NCBI GenBank assembly: GCA_930367205.1
Contig: OV884011.1
Location: forward strand, 47,877,754-47,941,753
Reading direction: 5' to 3'
Length of the DNA: 64,000 nt
DNA from: Acanthosoma haemorrhoidale
Lineage: Eukaryota; Arthropoda; Insecta; Hemiptera; Acanthosomatidae
Positions 35,325-44,408 of the stretch are shown here, piece after piece (the stretch's first letter is position 1; every line of letters starts with the position of its first letter). Made by a program: the position numbers and the translations under genes. The notes beneath the pieces are model-generated. The model was given only the letters and a program-made list of their open reading frames with translations, ran no database searches and was not told the origin of the DNA.

Positions 35325-35335
35325 AATTGTTGTTT
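35325..35335 (-). other. Self-priming primer-binding site (11 bases)
   Basis: Coding-strand AAACAACAATT lies directly against the LTR edge at 35336. There is no TGG (the complement of a tRNA CCA end) between the LTR and gag. Its exact reverse complement AATTGTTGTTT occurs inside the LTR at 35478-35468. This matches the self-primed reverse transcription of fission yeast Tf1, in which the first 11 bases of the mRNA pair with the primer-binding site. Confidence 0.75.
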
Positions 35336-35384
35336 TATAAGGGTTGCTAGGTCTTCTTATTATAACAATAAGTAATCTGTTTCT

Positions 35385-35453
35385 CTGTAAAACAAAAGTT
35401 TATTTAATTGATAATTAGTTTACAACTATTACAAATAAAATATTAATTCATAC
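35385..35453 (-). other. Candidate 69-base mini-intron in the LTR leader
   Basis: Coding strand reads TTTACAG|GTATGA at the left edge, contains CTAAT as a possible branch site (about 30 bases before the end), and finishes CTTTTGTTTTACAG|AGAA. It lies between the predicted mRNA start and gag and contains the AATAAA signal. Purely a motif-based suggestion; the acceptor-like word is the 14-base repeat and also occurs just before the donor. Confidence 0.25.
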
Positions 35454-35467
35454 CTGTAAAACAAAAG

Positions 35468-35478
35468 AAACAACAATT
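35468..35478 (-). promoter_or_regulatory. Predicted 5' end of the element mRNA / self-primer
   Basis: Coding-strand AATTGTTGTTT, perfectly complementary to the 11 bases abutting the LTR. By analogy with Tf1 the transcript would start here, fold back and be cleaved to give the primer. The pairing stops cleanly at 11 bases on both sides (mismatches A-C and T-T). The start site is inferred from complementarity only. Confidence 0.6.
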
Positions 35479-35644
35479 ACAGTTTATTGTTATGACTGTT
35501 TGCACTTTACTTAATTGTTTACACTGGAAAGCCTTTTAAAAACCTCCTGGTCATATGTCGCTAGCTCCACCTAGTGGTAGCCAACTGAAGCACGCGCGTG
35601 ATAACAAAGCGCTGCTAATTCAATTGAAGAAAGCTTACTTTCTT

Positions 35645-35648
<4 letters not shown>

Positions 35649-35687
<39 letters not shown>
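35649..35687. repeat. (TA)n tract, right flank of the LTR retrotransposon
   Basis: About 39 bases of alternating T and A follow the LTR end without interruption. Together with 30811-30831 this was one microsatellite before insertion. Confidence 0.9.
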
Positions 35688-35690
<3 letters not shown>

Positions 35691-37018
35691 GGAAAAACCA
35701 CCGTGATTTTTTTTTTATTACAGATTAATTTGACGACCACTGCCGGTTAACATATTTAGACAGAGACTAATGTCGATAGTGCCTTATCTGTATGAAAGTA
35801 TATCATCTCCCTTAGGGATTGGTAATTACTTTGCGAACAATTATTACCTAATTACCCCACAAACTCATTTTTCGTTGGTACATGTATTTTTTTTCATGCC
35901 ATTCTCTTTATTTTTGGTTACCACAAGTTCTTTCTTAATAACAATGGATAATAAATAACATAAGCTTAGAAAAAATATTTGGTTCTTTTGTCAAGACCAA
36001 AGAAAAATTCCGTATTGCCTATTTGTCCATATATTGTAGGGTAGTACTAGTTATTAAATGATTTAATAAATCTGAAATTTTCTATATCTAAAATCTCTTA
36101 ATAACTTGATTCGCTTCTGTTTGAACTTCAAAAGGGTAAAAGAAACTTGGAAAAGTCAGGCCGGTTTTGCTGACGTTTACGATTTCTTAAGTCTATCACA
36201 AGCTACCCAGGATTAAAATTACTGATTTTTCCAGGTACCTACAGGCTAAAGATGCTAAATAAAATATAATTCCAATGATATAGCTTCACATTAATTTTTA
36301 GAACTATCGGTTGTAATTGGATATTTAATTATGTTCAGGAAGTATACCTGAAGATTATTATTGGAAATTAGATAAAACATATTTTTAGCATTAAAAAAAA
36401 ATAGTGGGGCTACTGATCTATGAACCAACTAGTTTGTGTTCCCTTGAAATTGTTTTTCACAGTTGTACGAGAGAAAGGATCTGCAAGGAGAATCCCGGAA
36501 TGATCCTAATCAGTGATTTTCGCCGTGACACCTGGGCTATAGATTGGTTTTGATCGTGCCTCTAATATCTCACATTACCGGTAAACAGTCGAAGAGAGGA
36601 AATATTCCTCAGAATGAAAGCTAAAGAGAATAGCCCCGTTACAAATGGCATCTGTCAAATAACAGACATTCCTGGCTGCGCTAACAGGTCTGGGTGGTAT
36701 AGCAATTTTCTGCGGTAGGTGAAGAGGATTGCTATCCTCGGCCGGGCTGCGGTGAGACATAAGTGACTAGGTGATATACCAGTCAGGAAACCGCTACTCT
36801 CTTCGCTGTCGATCATCAATTCCAATCAACAGGTGAATTCTTATGCATGTTATTGGGCAAGGATACAAACACGTGTCAGGCACCGTAGTAGTCGTAAAAA
36901 TGATCTAATCAATCTTCAATAAATTGTGCCATCAAGGCCTCTAATACAGAATAAATGCACTTTTTCCTGAGGACAGCAATCTCACTTTTAAAATGCGGTA
37001 CTATCCCCTATAAAATAA
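35688..37018. other. No gene recognised
   Basis: Short open frames only (35770-35958 plus, 36575-36760 minus). The patch 36470-36830 is GC-richer than its surroundings without a recognisable product. Confidence 0.4.
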
Positions 37019-37180
37019 GGGTTTCCCCAAGGTAGCAGCTTTTGACCTTTCCTCAAATCCATATATACCAACGACATACCATTAAAGACACACTGTCAAT
37101 TTCCCCATCGTCTCATCATATTAAGACAATACAACATTAGCCAAATACATACAGACCCAATTAAATGACCTTAACCTTCC
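37019..37180 (+). pseudogene. Jockey reverse transcriptase fragment (GVPQGS region)
   Basis: Translation from 37019 gives GFPQGSSF, a stop, PFLKSIYTNDIPLK, corresponding to the RT block 'GVPQGSVL-P-L-NIYTNDIP'. A frame change then leads to a segment like SSY-DNTTLAKYIQTQLNDLN, which parallels the fragment at 42371-42600 (SSYQDNTQLSTYVQSKLNDIE). The catalytic YADD has decayed. Stops and shifts show it is inactive. Confidence 0.65.
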
Positions 37181-37824
37181 TTGTCATGTGTATATTATGT
37201 GAAGTATGCATGTCAGAGTTGTGTGGGTGTCCATAACTGAGATAACACGATTTTAGCCGAGAAAAAAAACCTATAACCTCACCTGTAATGAAAAAAAAAG
37301 TGTGAGGCAACCTGGGGCAAATAATCTAAATTTATATTCCGGACCGATTTGAGCGTTGCGTGCCTCCTCACCTTAACTGTCTAAATGCATTTTAATCTTG
37401 TTCATTTCACGTTCGCCAAAGAGAATGTAAAATTGCAATTTACATGAATTAATTAAGTTGTAGATAAAGACTGAAATATTATGTAATTAAAATAATTGAA
37501 CAACCTCATAGAGAAAAAAAAAGCAATTGAACCTTAGTGTGGCGAAACAAATTGGCCAACAGTCGTCGCGATGGTTGACTGTTCATTAATTCATAATTTA
37601 CCTGATGCCATTTGTGAGAAGGAGCTCATGCAAATTAGAAGTCGTTAATTGAAAAGTTATTTGCACTGATTTTTGTTTCTTGATTTCTAGGTTTCGTTGT
37701 ATGTTTTCACAAAACCGTTAACATTCATGTACCTGCCTCAAATTTATACACATTTATGTCTCTCTGTTCTTTACAAGTTCCCTATTAAATCTATCGACAT
37801 TGATGTCCCACTTGGTATAAGGTA
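37181..37824. other. No gene recognised
   Basis: AT-rich flank of the MITE that follows. The open frame 37697-37888 runs into the MITE and is not a gene. Confidence 0.4.
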
Positions 37825-37934
37825 CACAGGTGGTCTGAAAAGTTTCCGACCTCAACATGAAGATGATAATAAAATAAATAAAAGCTAGTGAAATAAAAGC
37901 TTTGTTAGGTCGGAAACTTTTCAGACAACCCTCG
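37825..37934 (+). mobile_element. 110-bp mariner-like MITE, copy 1
   Basis: Nearly palindromic: the left end CACAGGTGGTCTGAAAAGTT and the right end (reverse complement CGAGGGTTGTCTGAAAAGTT) form inverted repeats of about 30 bases. It is flanked by TA on both sides (37823-37824, 37935-37936), the mariner/Tc1 target duplication. An identical-length copy in the opposite orientation lies at 60500-60609. It has no coding capacity and would depend on a transposase encoded elsewhere. Confidence 0.85.
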
Positions 37935-40900
37935 TAACTATGAATAATGCAGCCTTTTTATGCCTTTAACAAAATATGTCTAAGTTTCATTAATTAATTC
38001 ATTTGTTGGTATAAAGAGAAATAGTTGTCCATAATTTTAATACGGTATCAAATTGACACAATGATTAACTACATACAATTTTCATTTCAGTTGTTCAATC
38101 ATGATTACAAAAAATCGTTATAACTGTCAATAATGTTCGCAACCTAACATGTGAGCTTATTTATTAGAGACATGATAGTCTGCATATAAGCATATTTGAT
38201 GCCCTGTGATATTAAAATAAAACCAGCCTCATGGAACGTAATGAAGGCACATTGGCCAATTTATGAGTGAAAAAGAATAAATATTTGTTGACTATCGATT
38301 GAAAAATATGTATCAAATTAAAGATCTCTGCACTCTAATTAATTATAAGCGGCTTAAGAGAACCGTAGTAGTAACGAATGTGTTTATTTAAGATTGATAG
38401 ATTGTACTTAGATAAATCTGTTGGGTTGACCATTTACAACAATATGCACATCACTTCTCCTTTTATCAACGGCAACATGCAATCGTCTATTACTGTTACG
38501 TACTATAGCAACCATAAGTAGGCAAAAACATTTCAATAAACAAAAAACCATTGATTAACGCCCTTATTTATTTAAACAATACTTTGGTGATTGTTATTAT
38601 TGCTGTATTAACAGTTTTCTTTATTTTTCTGCCATAACGACAAAACCGTACATCGCGGACCTGTCTATTCCAACTCATATAATGAAAAGTAACCTAACAC
38701 GTGAGCAGAACAATTGCTCTTCATATCAAATTATTGCTTAGTTTAGATCTAATGGTTAGACCCTTACCTTAAATATATTGCCTATCAACTCAAGATCTGA
38801 ATCATCTTTTAAATAATGTTTCCCCCTCTCATGGAATTTCCCTTTTTTTGCTTTTTTCACCATTCCCCTTTGCAATTTATATAAACTGATTCGAGTGGGC
38901 CATACTAGACACTTGAACTGTCCTAAAAATAGTATTCGAAATTTGATTGTGAACCAAGGCTCATATAGAGGCTTTAAGGGTTCAAATAGATGGGATATAT
39001 TTCCATTAAACCATTACTTCATGCCCCAAAGATTATAAAAATAATAAACGACCCATTATTATTCAACTGATTGTAATTACAAATAAATATTATGTATTGT
39101 TGCATTAGTTGGATATTTTTACAAAAAGTCTTTGAAACTTTTATACTTTATTCGTGTAAGCAGCACCTCATGAAGAGGTAAAATAGATGGCGCTGAGGTA
39201 CTAGCGCAGTTATTGCTATACTTGATACCGTTAAATTATTTATTTCAGTTTTAATGAGTATATGCTTATTTATCATCTCTAGGCTGAGTAAGCGTCGACC
39301 AAGAACTGAAACCTCAAAGTAAATCTTCAAATAAACCAGGAATGGATAACGAATCTTTGAACGCATATTCACTTCATCTAGCGGGTAGCATTAAATGTCA
39401 AAGGTGTACATCCAATGAGCTAATGTCCATAAATTATTTCGGTGAATTTTAAAAGATCAACTTTCTAAGCAGCCAGTTCCTATCGCAGCACGTCTAAGGC
39501 ATACTTTTAAGCATGACAGTCTCAATTTAACAATATTATTTCAAGGAAATGCTTACACAAGTGGACCACTTCATTATACTTATTCTTTCTTCGTTATTCT
39601 AAGGAACGCGATGAGGTATATTGAATAAGGTGCTAGGGAATGTAGTTTTTACTAAATACCTGCATACCTATGCGGTTACATCGTTTTTCGTTCGTGGTCT
39701 GGTTCATTGGTGTGTAAGTCGGTATATACGATCTACGATAGACTCCATAAAAATTAGAAAATCCATCTGAAAAGGGAAATGTGAACTCAGCAACAACCTG
39801 CATTACTCAGTGTATGTATATTTTTTTTGTGGTATAACAACATGAATTAGGTGAGAAAATAAAACAGTGTTCGATGGCAAATTAAATGGATAAGTATTGA
39901 CAACTATTGAGGATACTTGCTCCAAGTACCACCAGTAACTCTCGTTATTGTTTCATCACCTTGTGCCATTTTTTATTTATATTTAAAAAATATATATATA
40001 TATAGTTCATAATCGCTATAAACAAATTTTAGTTGGCAAAAATTAAAAAAAAAATTTAAGGTTAATGGTCAAAGGGTCAATTAGTTTAATCTGAATGCAT
40101 AATTTATTTTTGACACAGTTTTACCATGACAACAATCCCATTCGAAGTTCTATAAACATTCTATTAGAATTCCTATTTAATCCTATGGTTTCTATTTATT
40201 CATTTACTTTCCTCACCAAACCAGTGCTCAAAGACGCAATTTCGATCCGGCCAATTGAGGTTTGCATTTTGTTTCTTCACAGTGGTCTTTCATGGGCAAT
40301 AATCTAAACATATCACATAATGCCCCCCAAAAAAAAAAAAAATCAAACAAGTATAAATATTACTTTAAAAGAAAGTTGTACATCGCGATCTTGTACAATA
40401 TGTCGCAACAAAGGAGCCTAATAAAGATGCAAACTTGAAATGAAATAAAGTTTAAAATGGTTTAGGTTTATCTTGGGTTGCCTAATGCATTCGAAAGGTG
40501 AGGAAGAATGAAGTATCGGCTGTACCAAAACATGTGAAAGCTGTGTTACTGAGAACGATCTACAAGAAGGGACAGGATCAACTCCGGATCTGCTGTCACA
40601 TCCAGTCCCCCTAGGGAAAATGTGAAGCGAGTAATTTACTGCCTGCACTAAAACCGATTAGGTCACCGTCCCAAGTGGACTTTCTCGACTAGCTTCTTCG
40701 GTTATAATCTTGCGCGGATATATATTATACTTAAAGGACTAGTGTTTACACCCTAGGACTTCCTCTACCGGAGAAAACTTTTTATAACGATTACAACTTA
40801 TATTGACTGGAATATAATTCAGTTTACAACATTGTCAACAGACTACTTGACCAATGGATCATTACCTTCTCCATTTATTTATGTAAGAAAGTGAAGAAAA

Positions 40901-41940
40901 AATAGCAACAATACGATCTAGCCGTACCTGAATAAAAATAGAGCCTCGCCGTTACAGTTTAGAAATTATCATTTAGGAACGAGTGTTGAATCCTACCTCC
41001 TTCGAGAGAACTTTTTTTTTCGTTTATAGGGCTTCCTTGGTTTTATCGAAACCAGAAAACCTTAAGTTTTCACCGGTGTGTTTGTCTACCTGTCTATGCG
41101 GGTCTTTTTGGGGAATTTTGCATTGGAGTCTCATTTAACGTCACAGTGACATGGAAATTCTATCTTATCCCCACAAAACATCCAGTATATTCTTCTATAT
41201 CCGGATTAATGCGGTTGGGTGGGGGTGATCCATATATGACAGGAGTTACTAGAGTATATACGAAATAAAGAAAAACATAGGTAATTATAAAACTAATTTA
41301 CGAGTATATATTTAGAATAACCTTTACAATTTCACATCAAAATATTTGTTTTAAAGTTGCTTGTTTTTTTTCTCAACCTTCCCCGGACATGCCAAAGTCT
41401 TGCCTGTGCCTTCTTATAAGCATGACATTAACAGGTGTGATGGTCGTGCTGTTCCACAAATTGCCAAAAATGCAACGTCAAAAATAATAATAAGTTATAG
41501 CGTTCAATGCATACAATCCCTCTGTGGAAGAAATGCGTGTTTCGCCAATGGTTTTTGAATCTTTAGTCTGGTACCTCTTCCTTTCCTTGAACAATGTTTA
41601 TAATTCTGTCATCTACTGGCTCTTGTCCAACATCACATCACCCACTCTGCAACTTTAGTGTCAGTAATGTTTTCGCAGCCGTTTATCCCTTAGACAATAG
41701 CAGTTAGTTAATAAACAATAGTTAATAGGTTTGTAAACTGTAGATAGTAATAATTAGGATGTAAAAACTTTCAACGTAGAACATAAGAAATATTGTTAAT
41801 AAATAACATAGATAGTCGTAAGTTATATAAGAAAAGAAAAGAAAACAAGAATTGTTAGTTAGTTGTTGTTATACTATTGTTATACTTTATAGCATAAGTT
41901 AGTTAGATATAAGTAATGTATAACAGATAAACCAATAAAG
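37935..41940. other. No gene recognised
   Basis: AT-rich; contains a (TA)7 tract at 39991-40004. No open frame has a recognisable domain. The stretch 41700-41940 has long purine-rich text and an AATAAAG (41935) that may already belong to the retro-transcript unit ending at 42180. Confidence 0.4.
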
Positions 41941-42180
41941 ACGGTTTCACAGTATTACCAAGGTGCGCTGACTGGTGCAATAACCCCAATTGCACTGGAA
42001 AACACGCACCATAGACATCGATAAAAGCCCCTGGAGTCTGCCTCACAGACTAGCAGGGAGACCCCGAGTTACGAGGGTTTGATAACCGATCCCCGAGCCT
42101 GCATCACGGGCTCGAAGGGAAACCCCGTATGTGGCTTACACCTCAGGTAGGGGCAAAAAAAAAAAAAAAAAAGAAAAAAG
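41941..42180 (+). ncRNA. Structured RNA-like segment with A-tail, probably a retrotransposed 3' end
   Basis: Four stems can be drawn. An outer stem GGTGCG (41962) / CGCACC (42005) encloses a 10-bp stem CTGGTGCAAT / ATTGCACTGG (41972-41998). Then come AGTCTG-CCTCA-CAGACT (42035-42051) and CGAGCCTG-CATCA-CGGGCTCG (42094-42114). The last two belong to a 61-base tandem duplication in which both sides of the stem differ together, so pairing is kept. The segment ends GTAGGGGC followed by an A-rich run (42155-42179). This suggests a reverse-transcribed RNA whose 3' end has a conserved fold, for example a LINE or SINE tail. The family is not recognised. Confidence 0.5.
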
Positions 42181-42370
42181 TTAGTTTGCTATCAAACTAA
42201 TCTGTTGTCACACTTTGTTCCAAAAGTTTTGAACCGTGATATTTTGACGGATTCCCAGGACTTAGTAGACCAGCAAATGAAACATTTTAAGTTGATTAAA
42301 ATACGTTAAAAAAATACTTTTTCTTTTATATTGTCTCATATTAGGGCATACACAAAAGGCAGAAAATTTC

Positions 42371-42600
42371 ATGGCCTTACGGGCAATCATATTTCTGCAC
42401 CACCACCTACAAAAGCTGAGGATCCCCAAGATTTTTTTCTCTTCACCACATAAACCAAGCACAAACACTCCGACACACCTCGGAGACCACACCGCCATCC
42501 TCTCATCTTATCAAGACAACACACAATTATCCACATACGTACAGTCCAAATTGAATGACATTGAATATCGTCCAGGATAATGGAAATACTGTACCATGGT
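42371..42600 (+). pseudogene. Jockey reverse transcriptase fragment (YADD region, decayed)
   Basis: The frame 42371-42580 contains THLGDHTAILSSYQDNTQ, corresponding to the catalytic 'YADDTAILSSYQD-T' block of Jockey-type RT, with the YADD itself degraded to LGDH, followed by LSTYVQSKLNDIE. The catalytic aspartates are lost, so the enzyme is dead. It aligns with 37019-37180 and is on the same strand. Upstream text is too decayed to follow. Confidence 0.65.
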
Positions 42601-42649
42601 AAAACAAAACTCTGTAAATAATGATTCATGTTAATAAACAGTGAGATAT

Positions 42650-43309
42650 GGCCAGTTCTCAGGCCACCACTAGGAGTGCCAGGTCATTGCTGCAGCAAGT
42701 AAACCCAGTTCTTATTGGCCGAAACAAACGTTGTTCTGATTGGCTGCCACCTGGCTATACATAGCCCTGATTCTGGGCTGACCAGACATTCAGTTCCAGT
42801 TGAGCCTCAGGTCTGGTACTCGTTGTTGCATTTAAGTTTCAAAATCATCTTCTTATTTTTTAATTGCTGCATCTCTCCTGCCTAACCTTGGAAGTCCGGC
42901 GCTGTCAGACTCCAAACTTTCTCAGTGGAATTATCTAGCTTCGTCTTGCTAAAACTAGCTCTTCCTTGTACTACGGCTTCTGGAACACTTACCTCCCTAG
43001 TGGCACTCCCCCAGTGGTTCAATCTGTCTCCATACGTTTCACATTCACCCTTGGGGTTGGCCTTTGCCTAACCTAAGATTCTGAGTGTAAGCTAGTGGCA
43101 CTCCAAGAACCCGTAAAAATACCACAACACCTTACATGTACCTACCTCTAATCCTGCAGACAGTGCACTGTTGGGGCAAACGCAACTATCAAAAGAAAAT
43201 AGAGTCAGATAGATCAAAGACGTTACCAGCCACTAAGCCTTTGTAAAAGTAAAGCCTACGACTTTTTCCCTCACCATGGACCTCAATACTTCCCCCGTGA
43301 CGACGCACA
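42650..43309 (+). repeat. Copy C of the LTR-like repeat, with promoter-like left part
   Basis: From GTCCGGCGCTGTCAGAC (42894) to CGACGCACA (43309) it follows copy B (from 28180) block by block, but is the most diverged copy: GAGTCAGATAG and the terminal GTGACGAC remain clear. The left part holds two inverted CCAAT boxes, a TATA-like word and an initiator-like TCAGTT, as expected in the U3 of an LTR. The left border at about 42650 is a guess. Confidence 0.5.
42714..42795 (+). promoter_or_regulatory. Putative RNA polymerase II promoter of repeat copy C
   Basis: ATTGG at 42714 and 42739 (inverted CCAAT boxes), CTATACATA at 42755-42763 and TCAGTT at 42790-42795. The spacing of TATA to initiator, about 36 bases, is slightly long. 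The order of boxes supports an LTR origin for the family. Confidence 0.35.
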
Positions 43310-43829
43310 ACGGTCAGTGCCCAAACTCAGAACTAAAATGAAACCTGTTTGGGGATACGGGAATGAACTGTAGGGACACCGCTTCCAAATCCAAGGTAAA
43401 AAAATACAATTAAAAAAGTCGAAATTCCCAGACACATTTTGAACCAAGACAATACACTCTGACCCACAAATGTAGTACCTATACAGCAGACTACACGTAC
43501 ATCCAAATATAGAAATTACGACGCAATCATAGATTCTTCTTAAAAACCTCCATAGTAGACGACGAGGAAATTGTAGTGAGACACGCTGACTAGATCACAT
43601 CTGTCAGAAGCTTCGCACGTAGATGTTCTCTAGCAGTTTAGCAATCTTGCCAGGCCAAGACATGATAACATCCACTGGTTTAGATGCCGTTGTATAAATT
43701 TTATTTCATTAAAAATTTTGGTAAATAAGGTTTACTATAATTTTATGTAGGGTATTAAATAAAACATCAAGACGCTCCGATCCGTAATTAATACGGACCG
43801 ATTAGTAATTAAAACGTAATTTGTGTTTT
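43310..43829. other. No gene recognised
   Basis: Between repeat copy C and the hAT element. A short palindrome-like TCCGTAATTAATACGGA lies near 43781. Nothing coding was seen. Confidence 0.4.
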
Positions 43830-43837
43830 ATTTAGAG

Positions 43838-44400
43838 CAGGGGTGCCCAACCCAACCAGGGTCAGCCAGGTACCCGCCGGGCCTAATGCCAGATGCGCGA
43901 TGGTACCACAGGTAATAAACAGTCATAAACATATCAACCCTTTTGGGCCCTCTCTACCTCCAGGGCTTGTCCTCTGGCCGGGTAATAAGGCGGCGGTCAC
44001 GTTCCTCGCCGCAGGTGTGCGTGGGAATCACCGCCGGCTTAGACCCTTGCAGCCTCCCATCAGGCAAGGGGAGAGGGTACTTAAGGCAGGGCTCCTGGCC
44101 CTGTTAATTAGTCTCTCGCGAGACTCTCGGGACCTTTACTCGGTGATGCTTGGTTTCCGCTCGAACTCTTCTCTTGAACATAGTGCATTGTCAGGGCACA
44201 TACCTATCATAAATGGAGTCAGATAGTAACGCCGTCATGGAACGATTGTCCAGGTTATAAACTCGAACAATCCGCACTTGTCACCAGGCACCCCCCTAGT
44301 GACGACCCGACACACGTAAGGGCGCTCAAGGGAGCCACTACTCGCCTCAACCGAAAACCTTGGTTGTGACACGCGTTATAAAAAAAGATGGACACCCCTG
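43838..44400 (+). mobile_element. Non-autonomous hAT element (563 bp)
   Basis: Left end CAGGGGTGCCCAAC and right end GGACACCCCTG form the typical CAGGGGTG inverted repeats of many hAT elements. The element is flanked by an exact 8-bp duplication ATTTAGAG (43830-43837 and 44401-44408), the hAT target-site size. The interior is GC-rich and unlike a transposase; the 127-codon frame at 43843-44226 shows no hAT domain. Part of the interior (44165-44313) is the 3' end of the LTR-like repeat. Confidence 0.85.
44165..44313 (+). repeat. Copy D of the LTR-like repeat, nested in the hAT element
   Basis: Matches the last 150 bases of copies A and B: CTTGAACATAGTGCATTGTC, GGAGTCAGATAGTAA, CGATTGTCCAGG and GTGACGACCCGACA. 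The left part is absent or replaced by unrelated GC-rich text, so the repeat was deleted internally or captured as a piece. Confidence 0.75.
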
Positions 44401-44408
44401 ATTTAGAG

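Larger units (their letters stand above)
30832..35648 (-). mobile_element. Complete Ty3/gypsy-type LTR retrotransposon
   Basis: Two 313-bp direct repeats at a constant offset of 4504 bp bound a 4817-bp element whose gag and pol are both open on the minus strand. Order in the element: 5' LTR (35648-35336), self-complementary primer-binding site, gag, slippery site, pol (protease, RT, RNase H, integrase), polypurine tract, 3' LTR (31144-30832). The order RT-RNase H-integrase places it in Ty3/gypsy (Metaviridae-type) rather than copia. There is no third frame for an envelope. Read by eye, the LTRs show no difference, so the insertion is recent and may be active. It sits in a (TA)n microsatellite. 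It does not appear to be a chromovirus, since no chromodomain follows the integrase. Confidence 0.95.
35336..35648 (-). repeat. 5' LTR of the LTR retrotransposon
   Basis: Coding strand runs from TGTAAAG (35648) to CCTTATA (35336). If the mRNA starts at the predicted self-primer (35478), U3 is about 170 bases and R-U5 about 143. AATAAA at 35404-35399 would be the poly(A) signal. A 14-base direct repeat, CTGTAAAACAAAAG on the plus strand, occurs at 35385-35398 and 35454-35467. No clear TATA box was found at the expected distance; only an AT-rich TTAAGTAAAG lies about 30-37 bases upstream. Confidence 0.93.

Noticed and set aside
35323..35325. Gag start at 35325
   Set aside because: The codon is TTG and lies at the edge of the primer-binding site; ATG codons follow at 35319 and 35316.
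30832..35648. Endogenous retrovirus with envelope
   Set aside because: There is no third open frame between pol and the 3' LTR; only about 50 bases separate the pol stop from the LTR.
43843..44226. 127-codon frame inside the hAT element as a transposase
   Set aside because: It has no hAT catalytic or dimerisation motif and is composed of GC-rich repeat sequence, including part of the LTR-like repeat.
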